64,000 nucleotides of DNA from Novosphingobium panipatense (GCF_002149965.1 NZ_MSQB01000005.1:1-64000); one strand, 5' to 3'; positions 45,394 through 54,451 are shown, numbered from the stretch's first letter. Made by a program: numbers and translations. Notes: a model not told the origin generated them from the letters alone.

Positions 45394-46094
45394 AGATGAT
45401 CCCAGAACCGAAAGTAGAGGCCGTAATTGCATCGATAGAGCTCATGATGGCGGTGATGGTGGCTGGCGGTGATCAGCCAGTGACCCAGCCGCGAATGGAC
45501 CAGGCGGCGGGGGAACATCTCCCAGCCCATGTGGTTGGCGATGCCCATCACCGTCATGACGGTCAGCACCAGCCCCAGCATGCCGACATGGATCGGCACG
45601 AGGAAGACCAGCGCCGGAATCACGACGGCCCCGGTCACGGCCTCCAGCGGGTGAAAGCTCATCGCCGCCCAGGCCGTCGGCGGGCGGCTGGCATGGTGGA
45701 CGGCGTGCATCGCCCGGAACAGGCGGGGCACATGCATCCAGCGGTGGGTCCAGTAGAACCAGGTATCGTGCAGGAACAGGTAGAGCAGCAGCGAGAGCGG
45801 CATCCACCACAGCGGATAGGCGGCCGGATCGCTGTAGATGCGCGTCCAGCCGTGGGCCTGCCAGCCCCAGGCGACCACGCCTGCGGGAATGCCGTAGATC
45901 GCGGAAGAGAGCAGCGACCAGCCGATCTCGCCCCGGATCTGCCGGTCCATGCCCCGGTAGAGCCCCGGCCTGACGCGCGCGGTGATCCAGGCGAAGAGGC
46001 CGGACGTGCCCAGATAGCGCAGCCCCACGATCGCCGTCATCATGACGGCGGAAGCGCAGAGCGCCCACAGACCGGGACCGGAAATCGCTGGCAT
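45360..46094 (-). CDS. Sterol desaturase/fatty acid hydroxylase family protein
   Basis: The 244-residue membrane enzyme has about five hydrophobic segments and the di-iron histidine boxes: H109 and H117 in HDTWFYWTHRWMH, H130-x2-H133-H134 in HAVHH, and a His cluster H212-H217 in SHHHRHH. This is the fatty acid hydroxylase superfamily, whose members hydroxylate or desaturate fatty acids, sterols or carotenoids. In a sphingomonad a lipid or carotenoid substrate is likely. It overlaps the DUF2141 gene downstream by 34 bases. Confidence 0.9.
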   Translation of the reverse strand: MPAISGPGLWALCASAVMMTAIVGLRYLGTSGLFAWITARVRPGLYRGMDRQIRGEIGWSLLSSAIYGIPAGVVAWGWQAHGWTRIYSDPAAYPLWWMPLSLLLYLFLHDTWFYWTHRWMHVPRLFRAMHAVHHASRPPTAWAAMSFHPLEAVTGAVVIPALVFLVPIHVGMLGLVLTVMTVMGIANHMGWEMFPRRLVHSRLGHWLITASHHHRHHELYRCNYGLYFRFWDHLCGTDRGVSAP

Positions 46095-46168
46095 CTAAGG
46101 GCTTATGCTCCGGCGAAGGGGGCGAGGCCAGCCGAATTTCAATACCGACTGCCAGCCCCGCATCCCGC

Positions 46169-47098
46169 TCAATCCAGCGAGACCCGGATCGGCGGCAGCA
46201 CGTCCACCCCGGCGGCGCCGGCTTCGTCCACCAGCCCCTCGGGATCGGGATGGATCAGGATTTCGGTATCGGGAAACGCCGCCTGCAACCGGTGCTCCAG
46301 TTCGTCCATCACCCGATGCGCCTCGCGCACGGTCATGTTCGGATCGACCCAGACGTGGAACTGCACGAAGTCCCGGTTGCCCGACGTGCGCGTGCGCATG
46401 TCATGGACGCCGGTAATGTCGGGATTGCGGGCCAGGACCTGGAGGAAGCGGTCCTTCTTCTCCTGCGGCCACTCATGGTCCATCAGCTGGTCGATCACGT
46501 CCTGCGAGGCCTTCCACGCCCCCCAGCCGAGCCATGCGGCGATACCCAGCCCCAGCAGCGGATCCGCGCCCCTCAGCCCGGCGTAGTGTTCCAGCACCAG
46601 CGCCGCGATCACCGCCGCATTGAGCAACAGGTCCGACTGGTAGTGGACGCTGTCGGTCTGGATGGCGATGCTGCCGGTCCTGCGGATGACGTGGCGCTGC
46701 CAGGCGACCAGCGCCAGGGTGAGCGCGATCGCGACGCCCGATACGGCAATGCCGCTCTGCGCGCTTTCCACCCGGCTTCCGGCAATGAACTCCTCCACCG
46801 CGCGGCTGGCGATGGCGAGCGCCGAGATCGAGATCAGCACGATCTGGAACATCGCCGCGATCGCCTCGGCCTTGCCGTGGCCGAAGCGGTGCTTGTCGTC
46901 CGCGGGCTGCGCGGCGACCCATACGCCCAGCAGCGTGGCCAGGCTGGCGACGAGGTCCAGCGTGGTATCGGCCAGGCTGCCCAGCATCGCCGTGGAGCCG
47001 GTGGACCAGGCCGCCCAGCCCTTCAGGCCGAGCAGCACAAGCGCCACGCCGATGCTGGCGAAAGCGGCGCTGCGGGTGAGATGGGCGTGTTCGTGCAA
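46169..47098 (-). CDS. Cation diffusion facilitator (CDF) metal exporter
   Basis: The 309-residue protein has six membrane helices in about its first 200 residues. The transport-site residues lie in LADTTLDLVASLA (D44, D48) and in HRFGHGKAEAIAA; a third acidic pair in helix 5 appears as HYQSDLLLNAAV. A C-terminal cytoplasmic metal-sensing domain has VHDMRTRTSG, FVQFHVWVDPNMTVREAHRVMDELEHRL. It exports zinc, iron or a similar ion using proton exchange. It lies 25 bases from pdxH on the same strand. Confidence 0.93.
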   Translation of the reverse strand: MHEHAHLTRSAAFASIGVALVLLGLKGWAAWSTGSTAMLGSLADTTLDLVASLATLLGVWVAAQPADDKHRFGHGKAEAIAAMFQIVLISISALAIASRAVEEFIAGSRVESAQSGIAVSGVAIALTLALVAWQRHVIRRTGSIAIQTDSVHYQSDLLLNAAVIAALVLEHYAGLRGADPLLGLGIAAWLGWGAWKASQDVIDQLMDHEWPQEKKDRFLQVLARNPDITGVHDMRTRTSGNRDFVQFHVWVDPNMTVREAHRVMDELEHRLQAAFPDTEILIHPDPEGLVDEAGAAGVDVLPPIRVSLD

Positions 47099-47122
47099 GG
47101 GAGGCCTCGGGAATCAGGGGGC

Positions 47123-47740
47123 TCAGGGATAGAGCAGCGAACTGGTCCAGCCGCCCGCCGCCTCGCCGGTGCGCACGAAACGGCGGCGTTCGTGGAGGCG
47201 ATAGGGCCGGTCCTGCCAGAATTCGATGGCGGCGGGCACCACGCGGTATCCGGTCCAGTGCGCGGGACGCTCGATCTCGCCCTCGCCGAAGCGGCTGCGG
47301 ACGTCCTCGTAGCGGGCCAGGAACGCCTCGCGGCTGTCGAGCGGGGCGGATTGGTCGGAAGCGACCGCACCAAGCTGCGAATCGCGGGCACGCGAATGGA
47401 AATAGGCATCCGCTTCCGCCGCCGTCACCGGCAAAAGTTCGCCTTCGATACGGATCTGGCGGCGCAGGCTCTTCCAGTGGAACAGCAGGGCGACATGCGG
47501 ATTGGCCGCGATTTCCTGCCCCTTGCGGCTGTGGCCATTGGTGTAGAACACGAAGCCTTCCGGCCCATAGCCCTTGAGCAGGACCATGCGCACCGAAGGC
47601 AGCCCGTCCGGCGTGGCGGTGGCCAGCGCCATGGCGTTCGAATCGTTGGGCTCCGTCCCGCGCGCCTCTTCGTACCAGTCCCGGAACAGGGCGAAAGGAT
47701 CGCCGTGGGGTATGACTTCGCGGGCCTGTTCAGCTTCCAT
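47123..47740 (-). CDS. pdxH: Pyridoxamine 5'-phosphate oxidase
   Basis: This 205-residue flavoenzyme makes the active vitamin B6 coenzyme PLP, which SufS and many transaminases need. Seen are [60 protein letters not shown] and the C-terminal [16 protein letters not shown], all PdxH marks. The ATG at 47740 gives the normal length; the frame open further upstream is not conserved. It is probably cotranscribed with the CDF gene. Confidence 0.95.
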   Translation of the reverse strand: MEAEQAREVIPHGDPFALFRDWYEEARGTEPNDSNAMALATATPDGLPSVRMVLLKGYGPEGFVFYTNGHSRKGQEIAANPHVALLFHWKSLRRQIRIEGELLPVTAAEADAYFHSRARDSQLGAVASDQSAPLDSREAFLARYEDVRSRFGEGEIERPAHWTGYRVVPAAIEFWQDRPYRLHERRRFVRTGEAAGGWTSSLLYP

Positions 47741-47924
47741 CTGCGTTTCCTGACGAATCCGTATAAGGTCTATAGCGGGGCGCCCTTCGAACTCTGCACA
47801 GGAAACTACCGATATCGCGGCAATTCCCGATGGTATTGGGGCGCATTGCCGGTGCATAGACGCAGCGCCCGGAGGAAGAAAGCACGGCTTGCCGTCCGGG
47901 CCCGCGACACCTAGCTAGGAAGCC

Positions 47925-48905
47925 ATGGCAGCAGACCCTTATTCCACCCTCGGCGTATCGCGCACGGCCAGCGAGAAGGACATCAAGTCCGCCTATCGCA
48001 AGCTGGCGAAGGAACTTCATCCCGATACCAACAAGGACAATCCCAAGGCCGCGGAACGCTTCTCCGAAGTGACCGGCGCCTACGACCTGCTCTCCGACAA
48101 GGACAAGCGGGCCAAGTTCGATCGCGGCGAGATCGATGCCGAGGGCAATCCCATGGGCTTCGGGGGCTTCGGCGGCGGCAGCGGCGGCTTCGGCGGTGCC
48201 GGGTTCGGCGGCAACCCCGGCGGGCAGCGCGGCTTCGGCGGCGGCTTCGGCGGCAATGACGGCATCGACCTGGAAGACCTGTTCGGCGGCATCTTCGGCG
48301 GCGGCGGACAGCGCGGCGGAATGGGCGGCGGCTTTGGAGGTATGGGCGGAAGTGCCGGCATGGGCGGCCGCAGCCGTGCGGCGCCGCGCGGCGGCAACGT
48401 GAACTACCGCCTTGCCGTGCCGCTGACCGACGCGGCGGAACTCAAGCCCCAGCGCATCACCCTGTCCGACGGCAAGACCATCGACCTCAAGCTGCCCAAC
48501 GGCCTGGAAGACGGCACCCAGATGCGCCTGGCTGGCAAGGGCGAGCAGGGTCCCGGCGGCGCGGGCGATGCCATCGTCACCATCCAGATCCAGCCGCACG
48601 CCTTTTTCCGCCAGGATGGAGACGATTTGCGCGTGGACCTGCCGATCACCCTCGACGAGGCGCTGAACGGCGGCAAGGTGAAGGCGCCCACGGCGGCCGG
48701 GGCGGTCATCCTCTCGGTTCCGGCGGGGTCCAGTTCGGGCAAGGTCCTGCGTCTCAAGGGGCGCGGCATGGTCCGCAAGGACGGCAGCCGGGGCGACCTC
48801 CTGATCACGCTCCAGATCGTGCTTCCCGAAAGCGACGCCGATCTCGCCAAGCGGCTGGAAGGCTGGAAGGATCCGCGCGACGTGCGCGCCAAGCTGGGAA
48901 TTTGA
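47925..48905 (+). CDS. DnaJ C-terminal domain chaperone (CbpA-like, no zinc finger)
   Basis: The 326-residue protein has a J domain (residues 4-70, with H32-P-D34 in ELHPDTNK) and a long Gly/Phe-rich linker (about 75-150). Two substrate-binding beta domains follow, with DAAELKPQRITLSDGKTIDLKLPNGLEDGTQMRLAGKGEQGPGGAGDAIV. There are no Cys-rich zinc-finger repeats, so it is a type II (CbpA/DnaJB-like) co-chaperone that hands clients to DnaK. It is divergent from pdxH. The Gly-rich linker is unusually long for the class. Confidence 0.93.
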   Translation: MAADPYSTLGVSRTASEKDIKSAYRKLAKELHPDTNKDNPKAAERFSEVTGAYDLLSDKDKRAKFDRGEIDAEGNPMGFGGFGGGSGGFGGAGFGGNPGGQRGFGGGFGGNDGIDLEDLFGGIFGGGGQRGGMGGGFGGMGGSAGMGGRSRAAPRGGNVNYRLAVPLTDAAELKPQRITLSDGKTIDLKLPNGLEDGTQMRLAGKGEQGPGGAGDAIVTIQIQPHAFFRQDGDDLRVDLPITLDEALNGGKVKAPTAAGAVILSVPAGSSSGKVLRLKGRGMVRKDGSRGDLLITLQIVLPESDADLAKRLEGWKDPRDVRAKLGI

Positions 48906-48936
48906 ACATTCCCCGCCCAGGGCCTATCTCGGCGCG

Positions 48937-49965
48937 GTGAAAGCCTCTCCGCCGACAGATACGCCTGCTGCGATCACCCCGGCCGCGATAACGCCCGAAG
49001 CCCGGCGCCGCGCGGCCTTGCGCTGGCAGGAGATGCAGGACCGGATCCCCCGGCCCGATCCCTCCAGCCGGGCCTATGTCGTGATCAGCCGGGTCTTTTC
49101 CGGCACCTGGGAAGACGGCTTCATTCATGCGGGCAACTTCGCCTACATGACGATCGTCGCGCTGTTTCCCTTCTTCATCGCCCTGGCCGCGATCTATTCG
49201 GCGCTGGGCGAGCAGGGCCAGCTGGAAAGCGCGATCGACGCCGTGCTCAATTCGCTGCCGCCGCGCGTCGAGGAATCCCTTGCGCCGGTCGCCCGCGATG
49301 CCGTGGCCGCGCGGCACGGCTGGCTGCTGTGGATCGGCGGCGCGCTGGGCCTGTGGACCGCCACCAGCCTGATCGAGACCATCCGCGACATTCTCCACCG
49401 TGCCTACGGCAGTACCAAGGGCCTGAAATTCTGGCGCAACCGCCTGGCATCCAGCGGGCTGATCTTCGCCTCGGTGCTGCTGCTGCTGCTGTCGCTGTCC
49501 TCCCAGGTGCTGATCTCGGTGATCGAGGAAGTGCTGCTGACGCTGTTTCCGGCGCTGAAGGCCTTCAACTACCAGATCGGCATTTCGCGCGGGGTCACGG
49601 CGGCCACGCTGTTCGCCTCGCTCTACGCGCTGTTTTTCCTGCTGACCCCCTCCCGCTACCAGGCCGCGCGCTACCCGAAATGGCCCGGCCCGCTGTTCGT
49701 GGCGACATGGTGGCTGGGGGCCGCATGGCTGCTGCCGAAAGTGTTGCGCAATTTCATCGCTTACGATTTGACTTACGGAAGTCTCGCCGGAGTGATGATC
49801 GCGCTTTTCTTTTTCTGGCTTGTCGGACTAGGGATGGTCGCGGGCGCGGAACTCAACGCCGCCCTGACCGTCAGTCCCGAGGAGCAGGCGATGCTTGCCG
49901 GGGGCGCAGACGGGAAAAGCAGCGTGGCTGCACAGAACAACGAAGTACAGGAAGAACACGAATGA
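48937..49965 (+). CDS. YihY/BrkB family membrane protein
   Basis: The 342-residue protein has six membrane segments (from about residue 65 to 305) and the family segments FAYMTIVALFPFFIALAA, LWTATSLIETIRDILHRAYGS and LLTPSRYQAARYPKWPGPLFVATWWL. Family function is unsettled; it was once proposed to be RNase BN but is now treated as an inner-membrane protein of unknown role. The start is GTG 48937, a weak call; ATG 49033 is an alternative. It ends in an ATGA overlap with fabI. Confidence 0.88.
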   Translation: MKASPPTDTPAAITPAAITPEARRRAALRWQEMQDRIPRPDPSSRAYVVISRVFSGTWEDGFIHAGNFAYMTIVALFPFFIALAAIYSALGEQGQLESAIDAVLNSLPPRVEESLAPVARDAVAARHGWLLWIGGALGLWTATSLIETIRDILHRAYGSTKGLKFWRNRLASSGLIFASVLLLLLSLSSQVLISVIEEVLLTLFPALKAFNYQIGISRGVTAATLFASLYALFFLLTPSRYQAARYPKWPGPLFVATWWLGAAWLLPKVLRNFIAYDLTYGSLAGVMIALFFFWLVGLGMVAGAELNAALTVSPEEQAMLAGGADGKSSVAAQNNEVQEEHE

Positions 49966-50765
49966 CCGGTCTGATGCAGGGTAAACGCGGCCTGATCATG
50001 GGCCTTGCCAACGACAAGTCCCTGGCCTGGGGCATCGCGAAGAAACTGCACGAACAGGGCGCCGAGCTGGCATTCTCCTATCAGGGCGATGCGCTGGCCA
50101 AGCGCGTGAAGCCGCTGGCGGAAAGCCTCGGCAGCGATTTCCTCATCGATTGCGACGTTTCGGACATGGCGGCGCTCGATGCCGCGTTCGAGACGCTGAA
50201 GGCGCGCTGGGAGACGATCGACTTCGTCGTCCACGCCATCGGCTTCTCGGACAAGAACGAACTGCGCGGCAAGTATGTCGACACCAGCCTCGACAACTTC
50301 CTGATGACGATGAACATTTCGGCCTACAGCCTCGTCGCCGTCACCAAGCGTGCCGAGCCGATGATGCGCGAAGGCGGCTCGATCCTGACGCTGACCTACT
50401 ACGGCGCCGAAAAGGTCGTGCCGCACTACAACGTCATGGGCGTGGCCAAGGCGGCACTGGAAACCTCGGTGAAGTACCTCGCCAACGACCTCGGCCCGCA
50501 GAACATCCGCGTGAACGCGATCTCGGCCGGCCCGGTGAAGACCCTGGCCGCCAGCGGCATCGGCGATTTCCGCTACATCCTGAAGTGGAACGAGCTGAAC
50601 TCGCCGCTGCGCCGCAACACCACGATCGAGGATGTCGGCGGTTCGGCACTCTACTTCCTCTCGGACCTGTCCGCAGGCGTGACCGGCGAAGTCCACCATG
50701 TCGATTCAGGCTATCACCTGGTCGGCATGAAGCAGGAAGACGCACCGGATATCGCCCTGAGCTGA
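49962..50765 (+). CDS. fabI: Enoyl-[acyl-carrier-protein] reductase (NADH)
   Basis: This 267-residue SDR enzyme carries out the last step of each fatty acid elongation round, reducing enoyl-ACP. The active-site residues Y146, Y156 and K163 are seen in LTYYGAE and HYNVMGVAKA. The cofactor site is MQGKRGLIMGLANDKSLAWGIA. G94 in HAIGF is the small residue near the site where the inhibitor triclosan binds in E. coli FabI, so no resistance change is visible there. It overlaps the upstream YihY gene by four bases. Confidence 0.97.
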   Translation: MTGLMQGKRGLIMGLANDKSLAWGIAKKLHEQGAELAFSYQGDALAKRVKPLAESLGSDFLIDCDVSDMAALDAAFETLKARWETIDFVVHAIGFSDKNELRGKYVDTSLDNFLMTMNISAYSLVAVTKRAEPMMREGGSILTLTYYGAEKVVPHYNVMGVAKAALETSVKYLANDLGPQNIRVNAISAGPVKTLAASGIGDFRYILKWNELNSPLRRNTTIEDVGGSALYFLSDLSAGVTGEVHHVDSGYHLVGMKQEDAPDIALS

Positions 50766-50782
50766 GGGCGGATTCCGAATGG

Positions 50783-50822
50783 AAAAAGGGGCCGGGAGGA
50801 AACTTCCTCCGGCCCCTTTTTT
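50783..50822 (+). terminator. Intrinsic terminator after fabI
   Basis: AAAAGGGGCCGGGAGGAA pairs with TTCCTCCGGCCCCTTTT, with one bulged base, followed by a run of T residues (50817-50822). It lies 18 bases after the fabI stop and is the clearest terminator in the window. Confidence 0.9.
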
Positions 50823-50861
50823 ATGTCCCGTTCAGAGCCAATCCCCTGCCCCCATACACCC

Positions 50862-50951
50862 CGTCATCCTGAACTTGTTTCAGGATCCATTCCTCCCAAT
50901 AATCGGCAGTTTCGGCGGCGCGATGGATCCTGAACCAAGTTCAGGATGACG
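50862..50951. repeat. Family 2 inverted repeat, copy 3
   Basis: Arms at 50862-50890 and 50923-50951 match at 28 of 29 positions. They enclose a 32-base loop unlike that of the other copies. It lies just beyond the fabI terminator, between fabI and a convergent TauD/TfdA-like gene. Confidence 0.9.
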
Positions 50952-51008
50952 TCTGTTTGGAGGACTTCCGTGGCGCCCTGACACCAAGGCCGCCCTCAAT
51001 TTACCGCC

Positions 51009-52103
51009 TCACCCCATCAAACGCGGCACCGAGACCGAAAACACGTCGAAGTGCGCGTCGGGATGCTCGGCCTGGCCGTCGCGCGGGGCCTGGCGCACTT
51101 GCACCACGCCGTTCTTGCCGAAGCCGTCCACCACCGGGCGCCCGGCATCGCGGCTCAGCCAGAGGCGCAGGAGGTGGCGCTTGCGCTGCGGCTCGGGCCA
51201 GTCCCAGAACGTGGTGCGGGCATGGAGCGCGGCATAGTTGGACAGCCACTGGATGTCGCCGGGGCGGAAATCCATCTCGATGGCCATGCCTTCCTCGTAA
51301 GTGATCGTGTCGAAGAGTTCGAGCACCTCGATCTGCTCCGGCGTCAGCTTGGGCACGCCTTCGTATTCCTGCGCGGTGAGGATGTAGAGCGAGCCCGCGT
51401 ACATCGAGAACACACCGTCCACGAGGCTGACGATCGGCGAGGTATAGGTGTCCGCAGGCGCATTGTGGTCCTGGCGGCGCCAGTCCCAGTGGAACGGCTC
51501 CAGCAGCAGCGGCGCCAGGTCCGGGCGGCGGCGCAGGATCTCGTTATAGATCTCCGCGCCGGAAACGAGGCAGGACAGCCCGCCCTCCTTGGCCGGACGC
51601 AGGCACATCAGCGCGACGATGTCCGAGCTGTCGGAGTGATAGACCAGCTTGTCGCGCACCTTGGAGGAGAGCGCGGTGGGATCGTCCATGGTCTTGTCGC
51701 TGGTGGCGTAGACGTGGTCGATCAGGTCGCCCATCTCGTTCTGGCGGATCGGATCGCCCATGTGCAGGCCGAGGATGTAGTAGATCGCGCTGGACAGCGC
51801 GTCCGAATAGAGCTGGGTGCGAAGCCCGCGCACCAGCACGAAGCCCCGCCCGTAGTCGACATCCCCGCCCCAGGATTTCACCGCATCCGCGCAGGCGAGC
51901 AGCGGAAAGTCCTCGGCGGTGACGGTGCGCAAGTCCGGGTTCTCGGCCAGGAAGCGGGCGCCCAGCGTTTCCAGTTCCCGCACCTGTTCGTCGGACAGCA
52001 TGTAGATCCACTCGTCGGTCGCGGCCAGCCGGTCCCCCCGCCAGGCAGCGGCAGTGGTGACGGGCGGGACGGCCTCCAGCGGCGCGGGAGCGGAACTGGC
52101 CAT
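51009..52103 (-). CDS. TauD/TfdA family oxygenase, longer type
   Basis: This 364-residue enzyme has the iron motif H156-x-D158 (YHSDSSDIVAL) and a distal H294 in ALHARTTF, with Arg at 313 for the co-substrate. It is about 90 residues longer than the TauD gene at 13652 and clearly a different branch. The N-terminal region (residues 30-90) is of the type found in alphaproteobacterial TauD-like proteins of unknown substrate. It is single, divergent from imuA, and not near other catabolic genes. Clavaminate-synthase-like oxygenase function is likely; substrate unknown. Confidence 0.87.
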   Translation of the reverse strand: MASSAPAPLEAVPPVTTAAAWRGDRLAATDEWIYMLSDEQVRELETLGARFLAENPDLRTVTAEDFPLLACADAVKSWGGDVDYGRGFVLVRGLRTQLYSDALSSAIYYILGLHMGDPIRQNEMGDLIDHVYATSDKTMDDPTALSSKVRDKLVYHSDSSDIVALMCLRPAKEGGLSCLVSGAEIYNEILRRRPDLAPLLLEPFHWDWRRQDHNAPADTYTSPIVSLVDGVFSMYAGSLYILTAQEYEGVPKLTPEQIEVLELFDTITYEEGMAIEMDFRPGDIQWLSNYAALHARTTFWDWPEPQRKRHLLRLWLSRDAGRPVVDGFGKNGVVQVRQAPRDGQAEHPDAHFDVFSVSVPRLMG

Positions 52104-52249
52104 GCTTCGTGAGTCCTTCTTTTGGGTCTGTAGCTATGTGCCGGACCCTAGGCGGAATACCGCAGGCTGACTTGGCGCGCGATGCCCGAAACCTTTCTCC
52201 CATGCGCATCCCGACCAGAACCGGACTGCGATTGCATGAGACAGGAATA

Positions 52250-52264
52250 GAACATAAAAGGAAC
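52250..52264. promoter_or_regulatory. LexA (SOS) box, alphaproteobacterial type, before imuA
   Basis: GAAC-ATAAAAG-GAAC is an exact GAAC-N7-GAAC site, the reverse complement of the GTTC-N7-GTTC box bound by LexA in Alphaproteobacteria. It ends 2 bases before the imuA ATG, where it would block both RNA polymerase and the ribosome site. A palindrome GAAC-ATAT-GTTC also spans 52261-52272 and includes the start codon. Confidence 0.85.
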
Positions 52265-52266
52265 AT

Positions 52267-53031
52267 ATGTTCGATTCGAGTCGCTTCAAACGTGCCGCAA
52301 GCCTCGTGCAGGCCTCTCCGAAGGGCTGGCCGGACGCACCTTTGCAGCAGGACGGCGTGCATGAATTCTATGCTGCCAAAGGGTCAGCACAAGGACTTGG
52401 GCAAGAGCAGGACAGCGCTGCCCCGCTCGCGCTGGCGCTGCTCTGTGCGGTTCAGGCCTGCCGGGCGGGAGAGCCGCTGCTCTGGCTGAGGCTGGCGAAG
52501 GGAAAGCAGGCCCAACAACGCCCTTATGCCCCCGGTCTTGTCGAGCTGGGCATCGATCCCGCCGCGATGGTGCTGATGCGCCTGCCCGATCTCCAGAGCC
52601 TGCTGCGCGCGGGGGTGGACTGCGTGCGGCACGGCAGCGCGGGGGCGGTGATCCTGGAGATGGACGGCCGCGCCCCGGCTTTCGACCTTACCGCCTCCCG
52701 GCGGCTCACACTGGCGGCGGAGCAGAGCGGCACCATGGTCCTGATCGTGCGCAGCGGCGCCGATCCCGCGCCCAGCGCCGCCCATACCCGCTGGCAGGTC
52801 GCCAGCGCGCCCTCGCTGCCCCTGCCCGCCAATGCACCGGGAGGGCCGGTCTTCGACGTGACCCTGCTGCGCCAGCGCGGCGGGCGGGAGGGGCTCAACC
52901 TGCAAGTGGAATGGAACCGTGAGCGAGGCACCTTCCAAGACCCGACATTTGGCCGCGCGCCGCTATCTGGCGGTCGTCCTGCCCTTCCTGCCGTCCGAAC
53001 GGGCGATGCGGGAAGGCGCAGCGCCGCCTGA
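52267..53031 (+). CDS. imuA: ImuA, SOS mutagenesis accessory protein
   Basis: The 254-residue protein is the RecA-like accessory of the ImuA-ImuB-DnaE2 mutasome. It keeps the segments GVHEFYAAKGSAQGLG, LALLCAVQACRAGEPLLWLRL and AGVDCVRHGSAGAVILEMDGRA, with a C-terminal tail ending in an Ala/Gly/Arg-rich stretch that overlaps imuB. It is the first gene after a clear LexA box, so it should be induced by DNA damage. The three genes follow without gaps, which fits a single SOS transcript. Confidence 0.92.
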   Translation: MFDSSRFKRAASLVQASPKGWPDAPLQQDGVHEFYAAKGSAQGLGQEQDSAAPLALALLCAVQACRAGEPLLWLRLAKGKQAQQRPYAPGLVELGIDPAAMVLMRLPDLQSLLRAGVDCVRHGSAGAVILEMDGRAPAFDLTASRRLTLAAEQSGTMVLIVRSGADPAPSAAHTRWQVASAPSLPLPANAPGGPVFDVTLLRQRGGREGLNLQVEWNRERGTFQDPTFGRAPLSGGRPALPAVRTGDAGRRSAA

Positions 53032-54451
53032 CGCGGCCTTCGCCCTCATCGCGAAACAGCGCGGGGCGCAGCGCATCATGGCGCTGTCCCCCGCCGCCCT
53101 CGCGCTCGGCCTTTCGGCTGGCATGATGCTGGCAGACGCCCGCGCGCAGGAACCCGATCTGGCCGCGCTGGAGCATCGCCCCGAGGCCGATCACGCCCTG
53201 CTGCTGCGGCTGGTGGAGGCCTGCGAGCGCTATACCCCGATGGTCGCGCCGCACGGCGACGACGCGCTGGTGCTGGACCTCACCGGCTGCTTCGACAGCC
53301 TCGCCATGGACGAAACCGGCGTGCTGGACGATCTCGCCCGCCGCCTCTCCCGTCTGGGCTTTCGCCCTCTGCTGGCCTGCGCCGCAACCCCCGATGCCGC
53401 CCTTGCCCTGGCCCGCTTCGGCAAGCGATCTGCCCGCGAGCTGCCGGTGGCCGCGCTGGGCCTGGGAGAAGACGCCCACCTTGCCCTGAAACGCGCCGGG
53501 CTGCGCACCATAGGCCAGCTGGCCGATCGCCCCCGCGCGCCGCTGGCCGCCCGTTTCGGCAAGGTCATGTCGGTCGCCCTCGCCCATCTTCTGGAAGAGC
53601 AGGACCGCCGCATCACCCCGCATCGCGCCCTGCCCCCGATCTGGGTGGAGCAGCGCTTCGCCGAGCCGATGGCCACGGTGAAGCCCCTGCTCGGGGTGAT
53701 CGAATGGCTGGCCGGGCAGGCGCGGGACCTGCTGGTCGCGCGCGGGCGCGGCGGGCGGCGCTACGAAGTCTCGCTGTTCCGCACCGACGGCCATGTCGCC
53801 CGCCTCGCCGTCGACAGCGGGCTGCCGCTGCGCGAACCCGCCGATGTCGTGCGGCTGTTTCGCGAGCGCATCGAATCTCTGGCCGACCCGCTCGATCCGG
53901 GCTTCGGCTACGATCTCCTGCGCCTGTCCATCCCCCTGCACGAAGACGTGTCGGAAGGGCAGGAGCGGCTGGACGAGGACAGTTCCGGCAGGCCCGACCT
54001 CGCCCCCCTGCTCGACCGCTTGCAAGTGCGCTTCGGCGCCGAAAGCCTCCACCGCTTCGCCCCGCGCGACGAGCACCTGCCGGAATATGTCGACCGGCTC
54101 GTGCCCGCCGCGTCTTGGCCGGAGTCATGGCCCCAGCCGGAAGCGGGCGAACCGCCCTTGCGCCCGCTGTTCCTGTTCGACCCGCCCCAGACGGTCACCG
54201 TCCTTGCCGAAGTGCCCGACGGCCCGCCGCGCCGGTTCGGCTGGCAGGGCAGGCAGCATCGGGTGGTGCGACACGAAGGGCCGGAGCGCCTTGCCTATCC
54301 CTGGTGGAAGACGGTCGAAGCCACCGGCCCCACGCGCGACTACTACCGCATCGAGGACGAGGACGGGCGGCGCTTCTGGCTGTTCCGCCACGGCCTCTAC
54401 GGCAGCGAGAAGGCCGATCCACGCTGGTATCTCCACGGCATCTTCGCATGA
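52919..54451 (+). CDS. imuB: ImuB, inactive Y-family polymerase-like adaptor
   Basis: The 510-residue protein has the Y-family polymerase fold but the catalytic acids are changed: AVVLPFLPSERAMRE stands where polymerases have a DxD-type motif, and the second site reads DDALVLDLTGCFDSL. This is the hallmark of ImuB, which links the DnaE2 polymerase to the sliding clamp. The C-terminal third is the adaptor region. The GTG start at 52919 overlaps imuA by 113 bases, an unusually long overlap, and its stop overlaps dnaE2 (ATGA). Confidence 0.93.
   Translation: MSEAPSKTRHLAARRYLAVVLPFLPSERAMREGAAPPDAAFALIAKQRGAQRIMALSPAALALGLSAGMMLADARAQEPDLAALEHRPEADHALLLRLVEACERYTPMVAPHGDDALVLDLTGCFDSLAMDETGVLDDLARRLSRLGFRPLLACAATPDAALALARFGKRSARELPVAALGLGEDAHLALKRAGLRTIGQLADRPRAPLAARFGKVMSVALAHLLEEQDRRITPHRALPPIWVEQRFAEPMATVKPLLGVIEWLAGQARDLLVARGRGGRRYEVSLFRTDGHVARLAVDSGLPLREPADVVRLFRERIESLADPLDPGFGYDLLRLSIPLHEDVSEGQERLDEDSSGRPDLAPLLDRLQVRFGAESLHRFAPRDEHLPEYVDRLVPAASWPESWPQPEAGEPPLRPLFLFDPPQTVTVLAEVPDGPPRRFGWQGRQHRVVRHEGPERLAYPWWKTVEATGPTRDYYRIEDEDGRRFWLFRHGLYGSEKADPRWYLHGIFA

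Noticed and set aside
47925-48905. Classical DnaJ (type I)
   Set aside because: There are no CxxCxGxG zinc-finger repeats. The Gly/Phe linker runs directly into the C-terminal domains, so it is a CbpA-like protein.
49329-49961. Extension of fabI back through the YihY gene
   Set aside because: The FabI fold starts at MTGLMQGKRG (49962); upstream residues are a shadow of YihY.
53704-54447. Extension of dnaE2 back through imuB
   Set aside because: The extra residues are an Arg/Pro/Ala-rich shadow of imuB. DnaE2 homology begins at 54448.
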